Source of the DNA: Microvelia longipes
Taxonomy: Eukaryota > Arthropoda > Insecta > Hemiptera > Veliidae
DNA: 64,000 nt
NCBI GenBank assembly: GCA_018340805.1
Contig: JACMZG010000008.1
Location: 53,632,736-53,696,735 of the forward strand
Direction of reading: 5' to 3'
The notes under the pieces are model-generated. The model had not been told where the DNA came from. It was given only the letters and a program-made list of their open reading frames with translations, and did not search any database. This document shows positions 22,875 through 33,669 of this stretch, one piece after another. Position 1 is the stretch's first letter; each line of letters starts with the position of its first letter. A program made the translations under genes and the position numbers.

Positions 22875-23080
22875 AAACGAGAAGTTTAATAAAAAGTTTT
22901 TAGGAATTCAAGAAGGACTATTCACTCTCAAGAAGAAAAGTGCAAGAAAAATATTTCCTCGGGAGGAAATTCTGTGTCTCATTATTTCCAAACGGTAAAT
23001 AATGTGAAGTTCAATCATTAGTTTTTTTGAGACTAAAGAAGCACTATTCACTCCCAAGGGAGCAAAGTGGAAGTAGAAAA
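22875..23080. repeat. Direct repeat of about 65 bp
   Basis: AAGTTTAATAAAAAGTTTTT ... GACTATTCACTCTCAAG is followed about 125 bp later by a diverged second copy with CACTATTCACTCCCAAG. Function unknown. Confidence 0.4.
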
Positions 23081-23089
23081 TTCGCTAAA

Positions 23090-24280
23090 AGAGGTCCAAT
23101 AAAAAATATATTGCTTCCAAATTGGTATCAGGCCAAACAAAAAAATCTGAGATTTTTTTCGGTAGCGTGACTCCTACAATTTATAGGATGGATCTGACCA
23201 AAAAAGAAATGTATGCTCAAAATCCGTTTCATCAGACCAAAAGAATATGTTTGGGGCAATCAATTTTTTTGGGTGACATTCCTGAAATTTTATAAGGGAG
23301 ACTTGACCAAAAAACATTTAAAAATAAAATACAATAATACTACCTCAACGCATGGAGGTAAGATCTTATAATCATCCCGGGAGTAAAATGCTATTATTCT
23401 CTTGCAATAAGTACCTCCCTCGGCTGGTGTCGGGGGATGATTGCCAAACTTCCTTGTCTTCCCCTTGGAAGGTAAATACATAAATTCCCTCGGCTTCATC
23501 TTAGGAGTTAAATGCTGTGGTTTCCTTAGCTATCGGCTTAGGAACCAACTTACTACTCAGGGAAAGAATAGTAGTCTTTAATCCCTTGGTGCATAAATAA
23601 CAAATTTTTAACAAGTAAGATAATTCCGATAGTGTCCACCCAGCAAATATATTTCCTCTCTAAAATCGGACTAACTTCACAAAAAACAAGCAGAATTTTA
23701 TTGATTATGCACGATTCATTCCACTCGGAAGCATCTTTAAATAACTGTCTGTGCGGTAAGCAATCTTATAGTAATTTTCTTCAACAAAACTTTAATAAAC
23801 AGTGTCAACGTTGCCTTGATACAGAGGCAAAACTTGCTAGCAAGACTGTAAGTGGCAAGTTTGCAAGAAAACTTACAGAAGACATCAGATACTTAGTTTC
23901 TATATTAAGTCAAGCCTCAACCCTTATATTCTCTCTAAATATACTCTCAACTCTTCAACAATAAACTACGAATCAATACCATATTATATTTTACCTACAC
24001 AATAAAATACAAATATTTAGGCAAATAAACTTGTCGACGAATACATATTAATACAAACATATTAATATTACATATTAATATACATAAAATAAAAGAACAC
24101 GAGAGAATAAATAGTGACCCAGTTTTTCCTTAAGACAAATAATAATTTAGGATTTATGGAAAATATTGACAAAAAATATTAAATAATATTTTTGCTTGTT
24201 ACATTTCCTAGATGTCTCTCGCACAATTATATTGTGTCAATATGTTTCCATAATAAATATTTGTACCAAAATTTAAAAAA
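23090..24280. other. No gene recognised
   Basis: The 110-codon frame at 23632-23964 (+) was inspected. It is serine/leucine-rich, contains no motif I know, and has no splice or promoter support. Confidence 0.35.
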
Positions 24281-24281
24281 A

Positions 24282-24400
24282 ATCAGGTGGGGTACCTCAG
24301 AACTTTTACTTGCAACTTCAGACTTGTTTCACTTATCCTTAAAATGTGACGATACTCAAAGCTTAAGGTATGCTCTCGCTATGCTCAACGAAAGTAAATT
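24282..24400 (-). mobile_element. 5S-derived SINE tail, partial and diverged
   Basis: The minus-strand tail end matches the AAAAGTTCTGAGGTACCCC part of the family; the 5S head is missing. Confidence 0.35.
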
Positions 24401-24825
24401 AATCTAGCGTCTGGGTTATTATGATTCACGAATCGCTTTTCTCACCCTTCAAATGTAAGGTAACCGACAGCTTCAAGGAGCATTTCTTAAGTTTTCCTTC
24501 GCTGGACCTTAACAACCTAAGGAACCCGTATAAACCTAAGGAAGGTATAATATACTTTGTTCAGACGCGGGGATTCGCAGGGAGTTCAACCCTGTGTTTA
24601 ACCTCCCAGAGGATACAACCCCCTCTTCGTGTGAACGGGATTGGATATGTGTTTCAGCCCTGAAACTCATATTTCACTGTGAAAAATGCGGTGTGAACAG
24701 TTGGGATTGAACCCCCTGTTGAACCCCACGTATGAACAAAGCAGTATAAGATAGTTATAAATCAAGTTATATGAAAAATACTTGTTCATATATTTTTACG
24801 AATGGTTAACCTGTTGCGGACATAC

Positions 24826-25845
24826 TTGGCAGCCTAGTTTAATCCATTTTCTCTTTTTCCTCATTTACACCGAAAGTATATTAAAACGTACTTTTTGCGC
24901 TAAATCTCCGGAACGGAATTTCACCAAATTATCTCTTTCAGGTGTTTTAAGACGTCCAGAGTAGTTTTTTCAACTTGTCTATCTGTATCTCCGGAACCAG
25001 AATTTCACCAACATTATCTCTTTCAGGTGTTTTAAGACGTCCAGAGTAGTTTTTTAACTTGTCTTTCTGTATCTCCGGAACCGGGATTTCACCACATTAT
25101 CTCTTTCAGGTGTTTTTAAGACGTCCAGAGTAGTTTTTTCAACTTGTCTATCTGTATCTCCGGAACCGGATTTCACCAACATTATCTCTTTCAGGTGTTT
25201 TAAGACGTCCAGAGTAGTTTTTTTAACTTGTCTATCTGTATCTCCGGAACCGGAATTTCACCAACATTATCTCTGTCAGGTGTTTTAAGACGTCCAGAGT
25301 AGTTTTTTCAACTTGTCTATCTGTATCTCCGGAACCGGAATTTCACCAACATTATCTCTTTCAGGTGTTTTTAAGACGTCCAGAGTAGTTTTTTCAACTT
25401 GTCTATCTGTATCTCCGGAACCGGGATTTCACCAACATTATCTCTTTCAGGTGTTTTAAGACGTCCAGAGTAGTTTTTTAACTTGTCTTTCTGTATCTCC
25501 GGAACCGGGATTTCACCAACATTATCTCTTTCAGGTGTTTTAAGACGTCCAGAGTAGTTTTTTTAACTTGTCTATCTGTATCTCCGGAACCGGGATTTCA
25601 CCAACATTATCTCTTTCAGGTGTTTTAAGACGTCCAGAGTAGTTTTTTTAACTTGTCTATCTGTATCTCCGGAACCGGATTTCACCAAATTATCTCTTTT
25701 AGGTGTTTTAAGACGTCCAGAGTAGGTTTTTTTAACTTGTCTATCTGTATCTCCGGAACCGGGATTTCACCAACATTATCTCTTTCAGGTGTTTTAAGAC
25801 GTCCAGAGTAGTTTTTTTAACTTGTCTATCAGTATGTGTAATACA
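24826..25845 (+). repeat. 84-bp minisatellite, 11 units, inside a 5S composite repeat
   Basis: GACGTCCAGAGTAG occurs 11 times between about 24954 and 25797, spacing about 84 bp. The unit includes ATCTCCGGAACCGG, TTTCACCAACATTATCTC, TTTCAGGTGTTTTAAGACGT and CAACTTGTCTATCTGT. The flanks (24826-24885 and 25850-26110) are the same hairpin and spacer parts found as single copies at 40.57-41.09 kb, where the matching segment occurs only once. So the tandem array is a local expansion of an internal segment of a dispersed element. Confidence 0.85.
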
Positions 25846-26144
25846 GATACACATTGTGTACGTAGTGTACGTGTCTCTTACGCACATCCAGTGTGTTTAT
25901 GCTAGAGAGTTGGTCAACAAGTCAATCATTAAATTTTGATATACTATTCGGAAAATAAATTTTTAAGTCATTTTCAACCGATATTAATAACTCAAGAAAA
26001 TTCGCAAATCGCAGAAAAATGTATTAATTGATTTGAAATTTAGCATATTTGTAGTCATATATAAGACCAATGTATGTAACAAGTTGCATTTTATTTTCAG
26101 TATTAGATTGGTTCTAATTGAACGACGTGCATACCTTTTAAAAA

Positions 26145-26273
26145 TAGTTATTTATGTCATAAGGCTGAGAAGTGTGTCTTTATGTCACGGCAATTAGATT
26201 TACCGACGAGCGAAGCGAGTCGGGATAAAATTGTCAAGACATAAAGACATTCTCAGCCGGATGGCATACACTA
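26145..26273. mobile_element. Small foldback element
   Basis: Left arm ATGTCATAAGGCTGAGA plus GTCTTTATGTC, right arm GACATAAAGACATTCTCAGC plus CGGATGGCAT. The loop holds GACGAGCGAAGCGAGTC. No coding capacity. It lies inside the spacer of the 5S composite repeat. Confidence 0.6.
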
Positions 26274-26785
26274 TTTTTTTGAGGTAGCAATCATTAAATA
26301 AAGCACTCATTAAAAAAAAATCAAAAAATAGCACTCATTAAACTGCGCTATATACTTAATTGAAAAAAAAACAAACGTCCAATTATTATTAACTTCATAT
26401 TATCGTCGTCATTAAATTCATCCATAGCTTCACACTTTTACTCAAAAATGTAAAAGCTTTACAAATAAACACACACAAATTGTCAATTAGAACACCTTTT
26501 AAAAATGAAAAAAAATTAGTCTACGAACCAAAACAGAAACAAAATGAACGTTTTTAAAGAAAACTCATGAAGGTTTAACACAGATTGTTTTTTGAACACG
26601 CTTCATTACAGTAATGGCGGCAACTTATGAATTACTTTTACGTCCTAGGAGGTTTTTTACATTCATTATTGTCCTCGGAGGTGAAAAGTACTAAATAACC
26701 TCCTATAACAATAATGATTGGCTTCTCATCCTAAAAACGGTCCAATAAAGTGCTCAATTACGTACTACCTCAAAAAAAATAATGT
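26274..26785. mobile_element. MITE with TTTTTTTGAGGTAG termini
   Basis: The left end TTTTTTTGAGGTAG, followed by AAATAAAGCACTCATTA, is mirrored at the right end (CAATAAAGTGCTCAATTACG then TACTACCTCAAAAAAA). About 500 bp, AT-rich, non-coding. It interrupts the composite repeat that resumes at the 5S part at 26871. Confidence 0.6.
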
Positions 26786-26870
26786 AATTGAGTTCTAATT
26801 TGGTACAAGCCTGTTACTTTATATAAAAAGTATGTATACGAAGTTTCATTTCGATTATCAGTAGTTCTTA

Positions 26871-27105
26871 TTGGATCACTAAATTTAAGCAGCATCGAGC
26901 GAGGTCAGTACCTGGATGGTTGACCGTTGGGAATAAAACGGTTGTTATTATCTGAGGTCGAGAAAAGCAAGTCCGAAGTCGTACTGAGATATAAATTAGG
27001 TGATTTCCATATTCGGAGGATGAACAAATAGAATCCGAAGTAGCGAAGATGAGTTTAGCGAATTCGATGTGATGTGGATAAGATTCGATGTTCACCGTAA
27101 CCGAG
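26871..27105 (+). mobile_element. 5S rRNA-derived SINE, best-preserved head
   Basis: GGATCACTAAATTTAAGCAG, CATCGAGCGAGGTCAGTACC and TGGATGGTTGACCGTTGGGA follow each other and match the 3' two thirds of eukaryotic 5S rRNA, covering box A, intermediate element and box C. The body carries a GAGGTCGAG block, a second block at about 27014 and the tail ending near the GTAACCGAG at 27095. It is the promoter-bearing end of the composite repeat that begins at 24826. Confidence 0.8.
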
Positions 27106-27149
27106 CTTTATTTATTTTCCTTAAGTTATATATGAGTGATGTTACCATG

Positions 27150-27375
27150 ATGTTTAATAAAAAAACACTAGAATTAAAAGCAATAAATACATATCCAACC
27201 ACAAAAGTATAAAAAATATATCTGGCCAGTTTCGACTTTATGTCATCATCAGAGTCTGTGAACAGACTCTGATGATGACATAAAGTCGAAAAAGGTCAGT
27301 TATAATTTTTTTATACAATTGTGGTTGACAATATATAATTTGTTTTTAATTTTAGTGTGTTTTTATTAAACAGTA
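27150..27375. repeat. Head-to-head inverted PLE tail pair (family C)
   Basis: A near-perfect palindrome centred at about 27259. The inner arms contain ACAGACTCTGATGATGACAT and AAAGTCGAA with their inverse. The outer arms match more loosely out to CACTAGAATTAAAAGC and TTTTTAATTTTAGTGTG. The right arm has CTGATGA (27269-27275), T, GAC-ATAAA-GTC and GAAA (27288-27291), the hammerhead-like core, so this is probably a third PLE family in dimer form. Confidence 0.6.
27269..27291 (+). ncRNA. Hammerhead-like core (family C)
   Basis: CUGAUGA-U-GAC-AUAAA-GUC-GAAA. Stem II is clean (GAC/GUC). Stems I and III are not evident in this copy, so only the central part of a hammerhead is supported. The mirror copy lies on the minus strand at about 27228-27250. 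Confidence 0.35.
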
Positions 27376-27379
27376 TGGT

Positions 27380-30300
27380 GAGTCTATACCACAAAATCTC
27401 CTTCAAAACAACTAATGATTGAATAATGTTGAAATTCTGTATGCAACTTAATTTATTTAAAACCCATGCATTAATTAAATGGTTTTGAGGAAAATATAGA
27501 AAACTGTAAAAGTGTAATTTTATTTTAGATATTTAGATTTATATTTATGAGAAGAATATTAATAAAATCAAAATTATACGAATATAACATTATATTATAA
27601 AAATAATATTTACTCTCTTGAAAAACGGAAGCCAAGTTGTATAAAGGAAGTAACAAAATAAAATAAAGTAGAGGAGTAACTATGCAGAGAATTTCAAATG
27701 TGAAACTTTTTTTTAAGTTTACAAGTTAGAAGTCGATTAGGTTAATACAAACTTGAAGAGTACAGTAGGGAAGGAATCGAACCTCAGCAGACAAAAACTG
27801 AGACAAAACTAAGATGGAAAGAAATCCTCCTTAGTGGGATTTAGATTTGAGATCCTATTCATTACTCTTGGAGTTATCTACAGAATAAAGTGGATACATA
27901 AGCAAGTTTACTCTAAACTCTGTGCCTTACATTTATGCTTACAAATACTCGGAAAAAAGAAGTAGACCTTTTTCCTTTCTTCTCCATACAGTTTATCACG
28001 AGAGTTTCTAAGAGATAAAAGTATCCCAACTAGGGGCAAGGGAAATAAACAAGGATAAGATATAGAGATAAATTACGACAGTTCTCTGTGGCTTTATATC
28101 GTCCTTCCTCTCTATTTTTCTTTAGTGGTACTGTCCACTGCCTCGAAACCCTACAGAAAAACATATACTCTTTTGTCCCTACAAGATCTCTTATCGACGG
28201 ATAATTGATAGACTTTAATACACGCTTAACACAAGAAAGTCAAAGAATCAATATACCTATAAAAATAATTTATATACTGGATCTTACCTTGCAGTTAGCT
28301 AGTATATCGTTTCAAAACGATATCTCTTATCCCATTATATCCGTTTAGTTTCTTTTCCAGGATTTTACGGGTTTATTACTTCCACTCAAACCATTAGTTT
28401 TATAAGTTATATTGTAATTTACCTGGAACAAAGTATAAATTCATAAACTGTTAAAATTGTAAAACAATAGAGCACTGTTCAAACTGTTCAATAGCTATAG
28501 TCTCTGATTTATACTTAATACATTTTATAACTAAGAGGGATATAATAGTCGACAAATATATAAATAATCGATAATCAAATTAAGTTTTATTTATTTGCAT
28601 CATTTATTTTTCAAAATAATAATTTATCACACATGGAGAGCCAAATTGAAAGTCATTATTTTGTTAACTCCAACAATTTTCCATTTTTTTTTGTTTTTTT
28701 ATAGAGCGAATATAGTTAATATTGACTAGCTGTCAAATGCAGGGCTATTCATATTGCCAAACGGTTTCCATTTTTTTCAAGCATTAACCCAATCATACGC
28801 GTATATGGTTTCATATTTATTTCTTTTTAGAACAAAATGACAGTCAAAAATATCCTTGAAACTGAATTCAACATCCAATTTTTAAAATATACTCTCAAAA
28901 ATAATTCATTAACTAGGTGCGTTACGCACGTAAGGACGATCCGTTGATATTTCTCAAGTAAAACAGACAAATTAAAGCCCTAAGTTTGGCCCGTTAAATT
29001 TTATTATATACGAAATGAATACACGAAATCGTATTTTTCGTGTTAAGATATATAGTTATGAAAACAATCATTACTTTAATTTCATATTTATCAGCGACAT
29101 TAGGTTTAGTAAACCTGATTTTTAACAATTTTTTAAAATTTTATTTTATAAATTTATTAAGTAACAAATAAAATCATCAGTCTGACAAGTGATAAGATAA
29201 AAATAATATAAATAATAAGTCTGAATAGCGGACATTTTACATCGAATCGACACGAGAGACGACTTGACAAATTTATCAATACGGACCCATTAGACTCTAG
29301 TAAAGGTAAAAGTAAGTATAACCAAAAAGTTGTAGTGAGATCATATTTTACGCCAGAAGTCCTGACTCCTGACTTCAACACTACACAGCCTCAGGTAGCA
29401 TATTACCTGGACTACATTACTGCTCATTTATAATGTATCATAGAAGTTTGCTAATCCCATTTGTGTTTTGCATAATAGTCAGTAGTACAAGTAGGAATAA
29501 AAGAACTCTCTCTACGAGGCCAACTCTACGCCAAGCAAGTAGGCACAACTTTTAAGCCCTTTTTCCCAGCTCCCTAAGGATTGCTGCTTAATGTTATGTG
29601 TCATAGCCACGTTTGAGCACCAAACCCATAATCTAGGTCTTGTCTAGTGGAACAAAAATGACATCTAGTGAGATATTTTAACATATTTTAACTACTGAAC
29701 TAACTGAGATATTTCATAAATTCATTTACACGTATCCTTAAGTCCATCTGGGGATACCCTGTATTACTTTGGCCTCACAACTCAGGGAGCGATGGTCTTT
29801 TTCTGGCTACAAGCCTGTCGACTTATCAATATGGAGGCCACACATTGCTTAGGATAATATACAGCAATTCAAAGAAATACTAAGGAAATTTATTTAGCAA
29901 TATTAGACCACTTTAAGGAAAAAACAACATTTTAAACGACGAAGTCTTCATAAATTATTATTACATATAACATAAATTATTTTCCTAAGGATGTATTAAA
30001 AGGTTCAACAAAATACTATTTCCCCTGAGAGCGGATTGTGCAGGAAGAAATGAATAAATTTTCCTTAACCGCAACCAAACCATTTTCTCCTATGATAAGC
30101 TTCTTTCTGAATAAATATTATCTGTGTTTAGTAGTTCAAATAATCTTCTTTGAAAAAGAGGCAATAAATGTCTGAGTAGTAGAATAATAAGAATAGTTAG
30201 TATATGTTATATAGATACAAGTGTATAGGAATAAGTATGTGTTACGATATTTATACCTTAAAAATTATTATACTTTTTTATACACTCGGAAAACTCATAC

Positions 30301-30690
30301 ACACTACAGAAATTTAGAAAAAAAAGTTTAGAATTTTTCTTGAGTCAAGTTTATTATAATAGGATGTTTAGCCCTTACCAACAGCATGGTCTTTACCTTG
30401 TAATTTAAAAGGAGTTTTTTTCTGCATGCCTCAACCCACCCAAGTAGACAGATATTTAAGATATTTTATATTCTTTATATTCCAGAGGCACCTTGTTAAC
30501 ATGTACTACACTTTTCTCTACTTCACATTTACATTTACTCAACAATTTTTACACTTTTAGATATTTTACATTCTCTTTGCTCTAACAGCTCTTACTCTAA
30601 CACAATAAACTCTATGCTTTCAGTTATGTTCTTTTTCCACACTCATATTTACATTTATGTGTTCTGAGGTTTCTGAGCACTTTCCTACAC
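27380..30690. other. No gene recognised
   Basis: AT-rich. A tRNA-T-arm-like word (minus strand GGTTCGATTCCTTCCC, near 27770-27785) suggests a SINE remnant. No long frame except 29157-29381 (-), which shows no family features. Confidence 0.4.
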
Positions 30691-30691
30691 C

Positions 30692-31771
30692 TTGATACTC
30701 AAGAAAGACATTTGTAACAAATGTTTTTCATTCTTTATATACAAAAGAGACACAGCTAGAATTTTATGGGTAAGGAGGAAACAACAATATTTCTCTACTT
30801 CAACATTCTACAGTTTGTGTAGCAAAAGTAAAAGTAAAAGGTTTTTCAGTGGTGAAAAACCAGTAGCTATACTGCTGGACCTGACAAAAGCATTTGACTC
30901 AGTGTCACACCAACTATTAATAAAAAAATTAAAACAAATCGGTATAGACGGTGTTATGTTGAAGTGGTTTATCAGTTATCTGAAAAATAGAAAATATAAA
31001 GTAAAAGTAAACGGGATAACAGGGGACAGCTACACAGCAAACTACTCTATACCTCAGGGTACAGTATTAGCCGGACTTTTGTTCCTCGTACATATGAACG
31101 ATATTTTTTACTTAGACGTGCCTGGAATAATTAAAGGTTTTGTTGATGACGTCATATTTCTGTGCTCAGCTAATAGTTTCAAAGAAAGTACATATAAAGC
31201 AGAGACAGGAATGGTCACCATCAAACAATTCCTTGACAAAAATTTACTGACTATAAATACAAAAAAAACTAACTTTATGACTTTCACGTTAAACTTCTTA
31301 TCACAACCTGACACACAACAAATCAAAATACATAAACCTGACTGTAATATTAACTTTCCTGCCTGCAACTGTCAAACTATTAAAAAAGTAGACTCTGCTA
31401 AATATCTTGGACTGACACTAGACAGCCATCTAAATTGGAAACCTCACATTAACAACCTGACTAACAAACTGAGACAATACATGTACATATTCTTACGGAT
31501 GAGAACTATACTTACAATACCTCAACTCAAAATACTTTACTATGGACTCATAGACTCAATACTACAATATGGTATACTTGCCTGGGGGGCCGCTAACAAG
31601 ACGACTACACAACAACTACAAGTACAACAAATACTATAATTAGAATAATACTTAGAAAGGACAGACGACAGACAGCACAACCATTATATAAAAAACTAGA
31701 ACTACTGCAAATAGAAGACATTTATAAATATAATACAGCTTTAAGAGTTTTCAAAGGAAAACATAGTCTTG
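30692..31771 (+). pseudogene. LINE reverse transcriptase, truncated and frameshifted
   Basis: The 315-codon frame (30692-31639) holds the central and C-terminal parts of a non-LTR retrotransposon reverse transcriptase. LDLTKAFDSVSHQLL (residues 62-76) carries the first catalytic Asp, IPQGTVLAGLLF (120-131) is motif B, and FVDD (150-153) is the catalytic box, with F-V in place of the usual Y-A. AKYLGLTLDSHLNWKPHI-type motifs follow. The C-terminal extension (RIILRKDRRQTAQPLYKKLE) continues in another frame after 31639, so one frameshift breaks the gene. Homology starts near residue 55. The endonuclease and first RT motifs are absent, so this copy is 5'-truncated and dead. Clade (CR1/L2/Jockey-like group) is inferred only. 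Confidence 0.9.
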
Positions 31772-32411
31772 AAAAATAGATCATGGCAAATCACCAGACT
31801 TGAAACTAGCAACCAATATAAAACACCCTACTGCAAGCACTCAGCTACCCAGAGAACCTGGCAATACAGAGCTGCTCAGATTGGAACCAACTTCCTAAAG
31901 AAATAACAAATATAAAACCATAAACTCTTTTAAGAAAAAACTAAAAGAAAACATAATTAATACAGAGTAAATAACACTAAACAAAAATTAAACTTAAAAA
32001 ATAAATAACACTTATAAATAAAATATAATTAAAAAACTAACACAACACAATAACAAAATACAAAAACTACACAACAATAATCTTACTACATTTAAAAACA
32101 ATAAATAAAATTAATAATCATGACAATAGTAATTAAAATGCAAATAATTTTCTTCATAATACTAAAATAATATTTTCTTTTCATAATCAATAATAATTGA
32201 CTACTAACTATCTTCACTACTTTACTTACTAACCTGCTACTATTTATTATAATTATACAATAAAACTTTATATTATTATTAATATATTTCTAAAGACTCC
32301 CTCCTGCAGCACAGACCTCCTGGTCTACAGCAGGAGGTTCCTTATACATGCAATAATAATGTTTGTATTATATTATTTATAAAATAAAGAAATTTGTTAA
32401 AAAAAAAAAAA
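30850..32411 (+). mobile_element. 5'-truncated LINE with hairpin and A-rich tail
   Basis: Coding remnant at the left, then about 650 bp of 3' untranslated region very rich in A on the + strand. A strong hairpin lies at 32300-32337 and a poly-A run ends near 32411. This is the ordinary layout of a target-primed insertion. A target-site duplication was not found by eye. Confidence 0.75.
32300..32337 (+). other. LINE 3'-end hairpin
   Basis: Arms CCTCCTGC and GCAGGAGG with an inner AGACC/GGTCT pair. It sits about 70 bp before the poly-A. In several LINE clades such a 3' stem-loop is bound by the reverse transcriptase; here that role is inferred from position. A second LINE-like 3' hairpin is at 54951-54979. 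Confidence 0.6.
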
Positions 32412-32807
32412 TGTTACAAAGAGCATTTACGAGTATTATTTTATGGACCTTAAAAATCAAGGATTAAAATATGAGAACAGTAAGTAGAAGCAAATTTATG
32501 TGTACTTAAGTAATTATACTCATACTTGATTCTTGACCAAACTTTAAATTTGTTTTTAAACAAATAATGCGATGATAGAGAAATTTGACAGAGGACCTTG
32601 AGTGTACTGATTTCAAATACTCGGGGCAGTGGCTATAACATAACTTGTATTAAAGTGAAACAGACTGGTCAACAGGCGTTGGCACAAAGCGCCACGTATT
32701 ATTAGCACGAACATCTATTCTCAATGCTCTTAGCTTTAACAATCTGCCCTGCGAAATTTGGATAGATGTGATAGTTAGAAGTTATAAAGTATAAAAAGCA
32801 TTGCCAT

Positions 32808-33000
32808 ACAGGGTGGTACATTTCAAATACATCATCCCGACAAACTCAGCTTCTAATGGAGCTATCCCCAAAAATGATTTTCTAGCCCCACTAAGTCGAC
32901 TAACAAGAGCTTCAATAACCAATTATTTTTTGGCAATCGTCAACAATAGCAATCCGATTGCCAAAGTGTGATTTTTAATAATAACTTTTGAATTTAAAAT
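32808..33000 (+). repeat. Dispersed repeat G, copy 3
   Basis: Begins CAGGGTGGTACATTTCAAAT and continues through ATGGAGCTATCCCC, CCCACTAAGTCGACTAAC and CAATTATTTTTTGGCAATCG. A partial inverted copy is at about 33180-33290 (CCAAAAAATAATTGGTTATT), giving a local inverted pair around about 200 bp. Confidence 0.6.
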
Positions 33001-33410
33001 TGGAGCATACAATAGAATGGATTGATTCAGAAACTGCACTATTAACTAAACAATGCGATATCTTGCTTAAGCTAACTTAAGCTCCTGGTACTTATGTAAA
33101 AGCTAGCTCTAACTTCAACAGTTATCTAAATTCAAGTATTATCGTAGGAAATATACTCTGTTAATCTAATTTCTATCATTGGGAGGCAATTACCAAAAAA
33201 TAATTGGTTATTTAAGCTCCTGGTAGTTGACTTCAAGTAGGTAGATATTAATTGTTTTGCGATAGCTCCTTTAGAAGAAACGTTAGTAGGGGTGATGTAC
33301 AATATAATTGTGCGAGAGAGACCTAGGAAAGAAGAACTAAGGTGAGCGTTAATGGAGTTCATCTTAATAAAAGAGGAAGAAGTCTCTCCACAAAAATATA
33401 TTTCTTTTTA

Positions 33411-33447
33411 GCAAAGCGCTTTCAACCTAACAAGAGGTCATCATCAG
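33411..33447 (-). ncRNA. Hammerhead-like motif at the left PLE tail (family B)
   Basis: Minus strand: CUGAUGA (33441-33447 inverted), U, stem II GACCU-CUUGUU-AGGUU, GAAA (33420-33423 inverted), then AGC-GCUUU-GCU, which gives a three-pair stem III with the A15.1-U16.1 pair and A as the cleavage-site base. Stem I is not evident from the flanks. Same distance from the element end as the right-hand motif. Confidence 0.45.
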
Positions 33448-33669
33448 TGCTAGCCTAACAAACAAAATAATACAATAAATCAGAAAAATAAGAGAAAGCT
33501 AAAAACTAAAAAGAAAAATAAACAATCAAGTAAACTAATTAATAACACGAGTCAAAAAATTAAAATAAATATACAAATAAAACAAAATAACAAATAAATA
33601 AATTAAAAAGAAAGACAATAGTAAAAATTAAAAATACCGTTGAATAAAGAAGAGGGTGGTAGATGAGTC

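Noticed and set aside
23632..23964. 110-codon open frame on +
   Set aside because: No recognisable motif, AT-driven composition, no splice context.
26873..26935. Functional 5S rRNA gene
   Set aside because: Only the 3' two thirds is 5S-like, it is diverged, and it continues into the SINE body shared by other copies.
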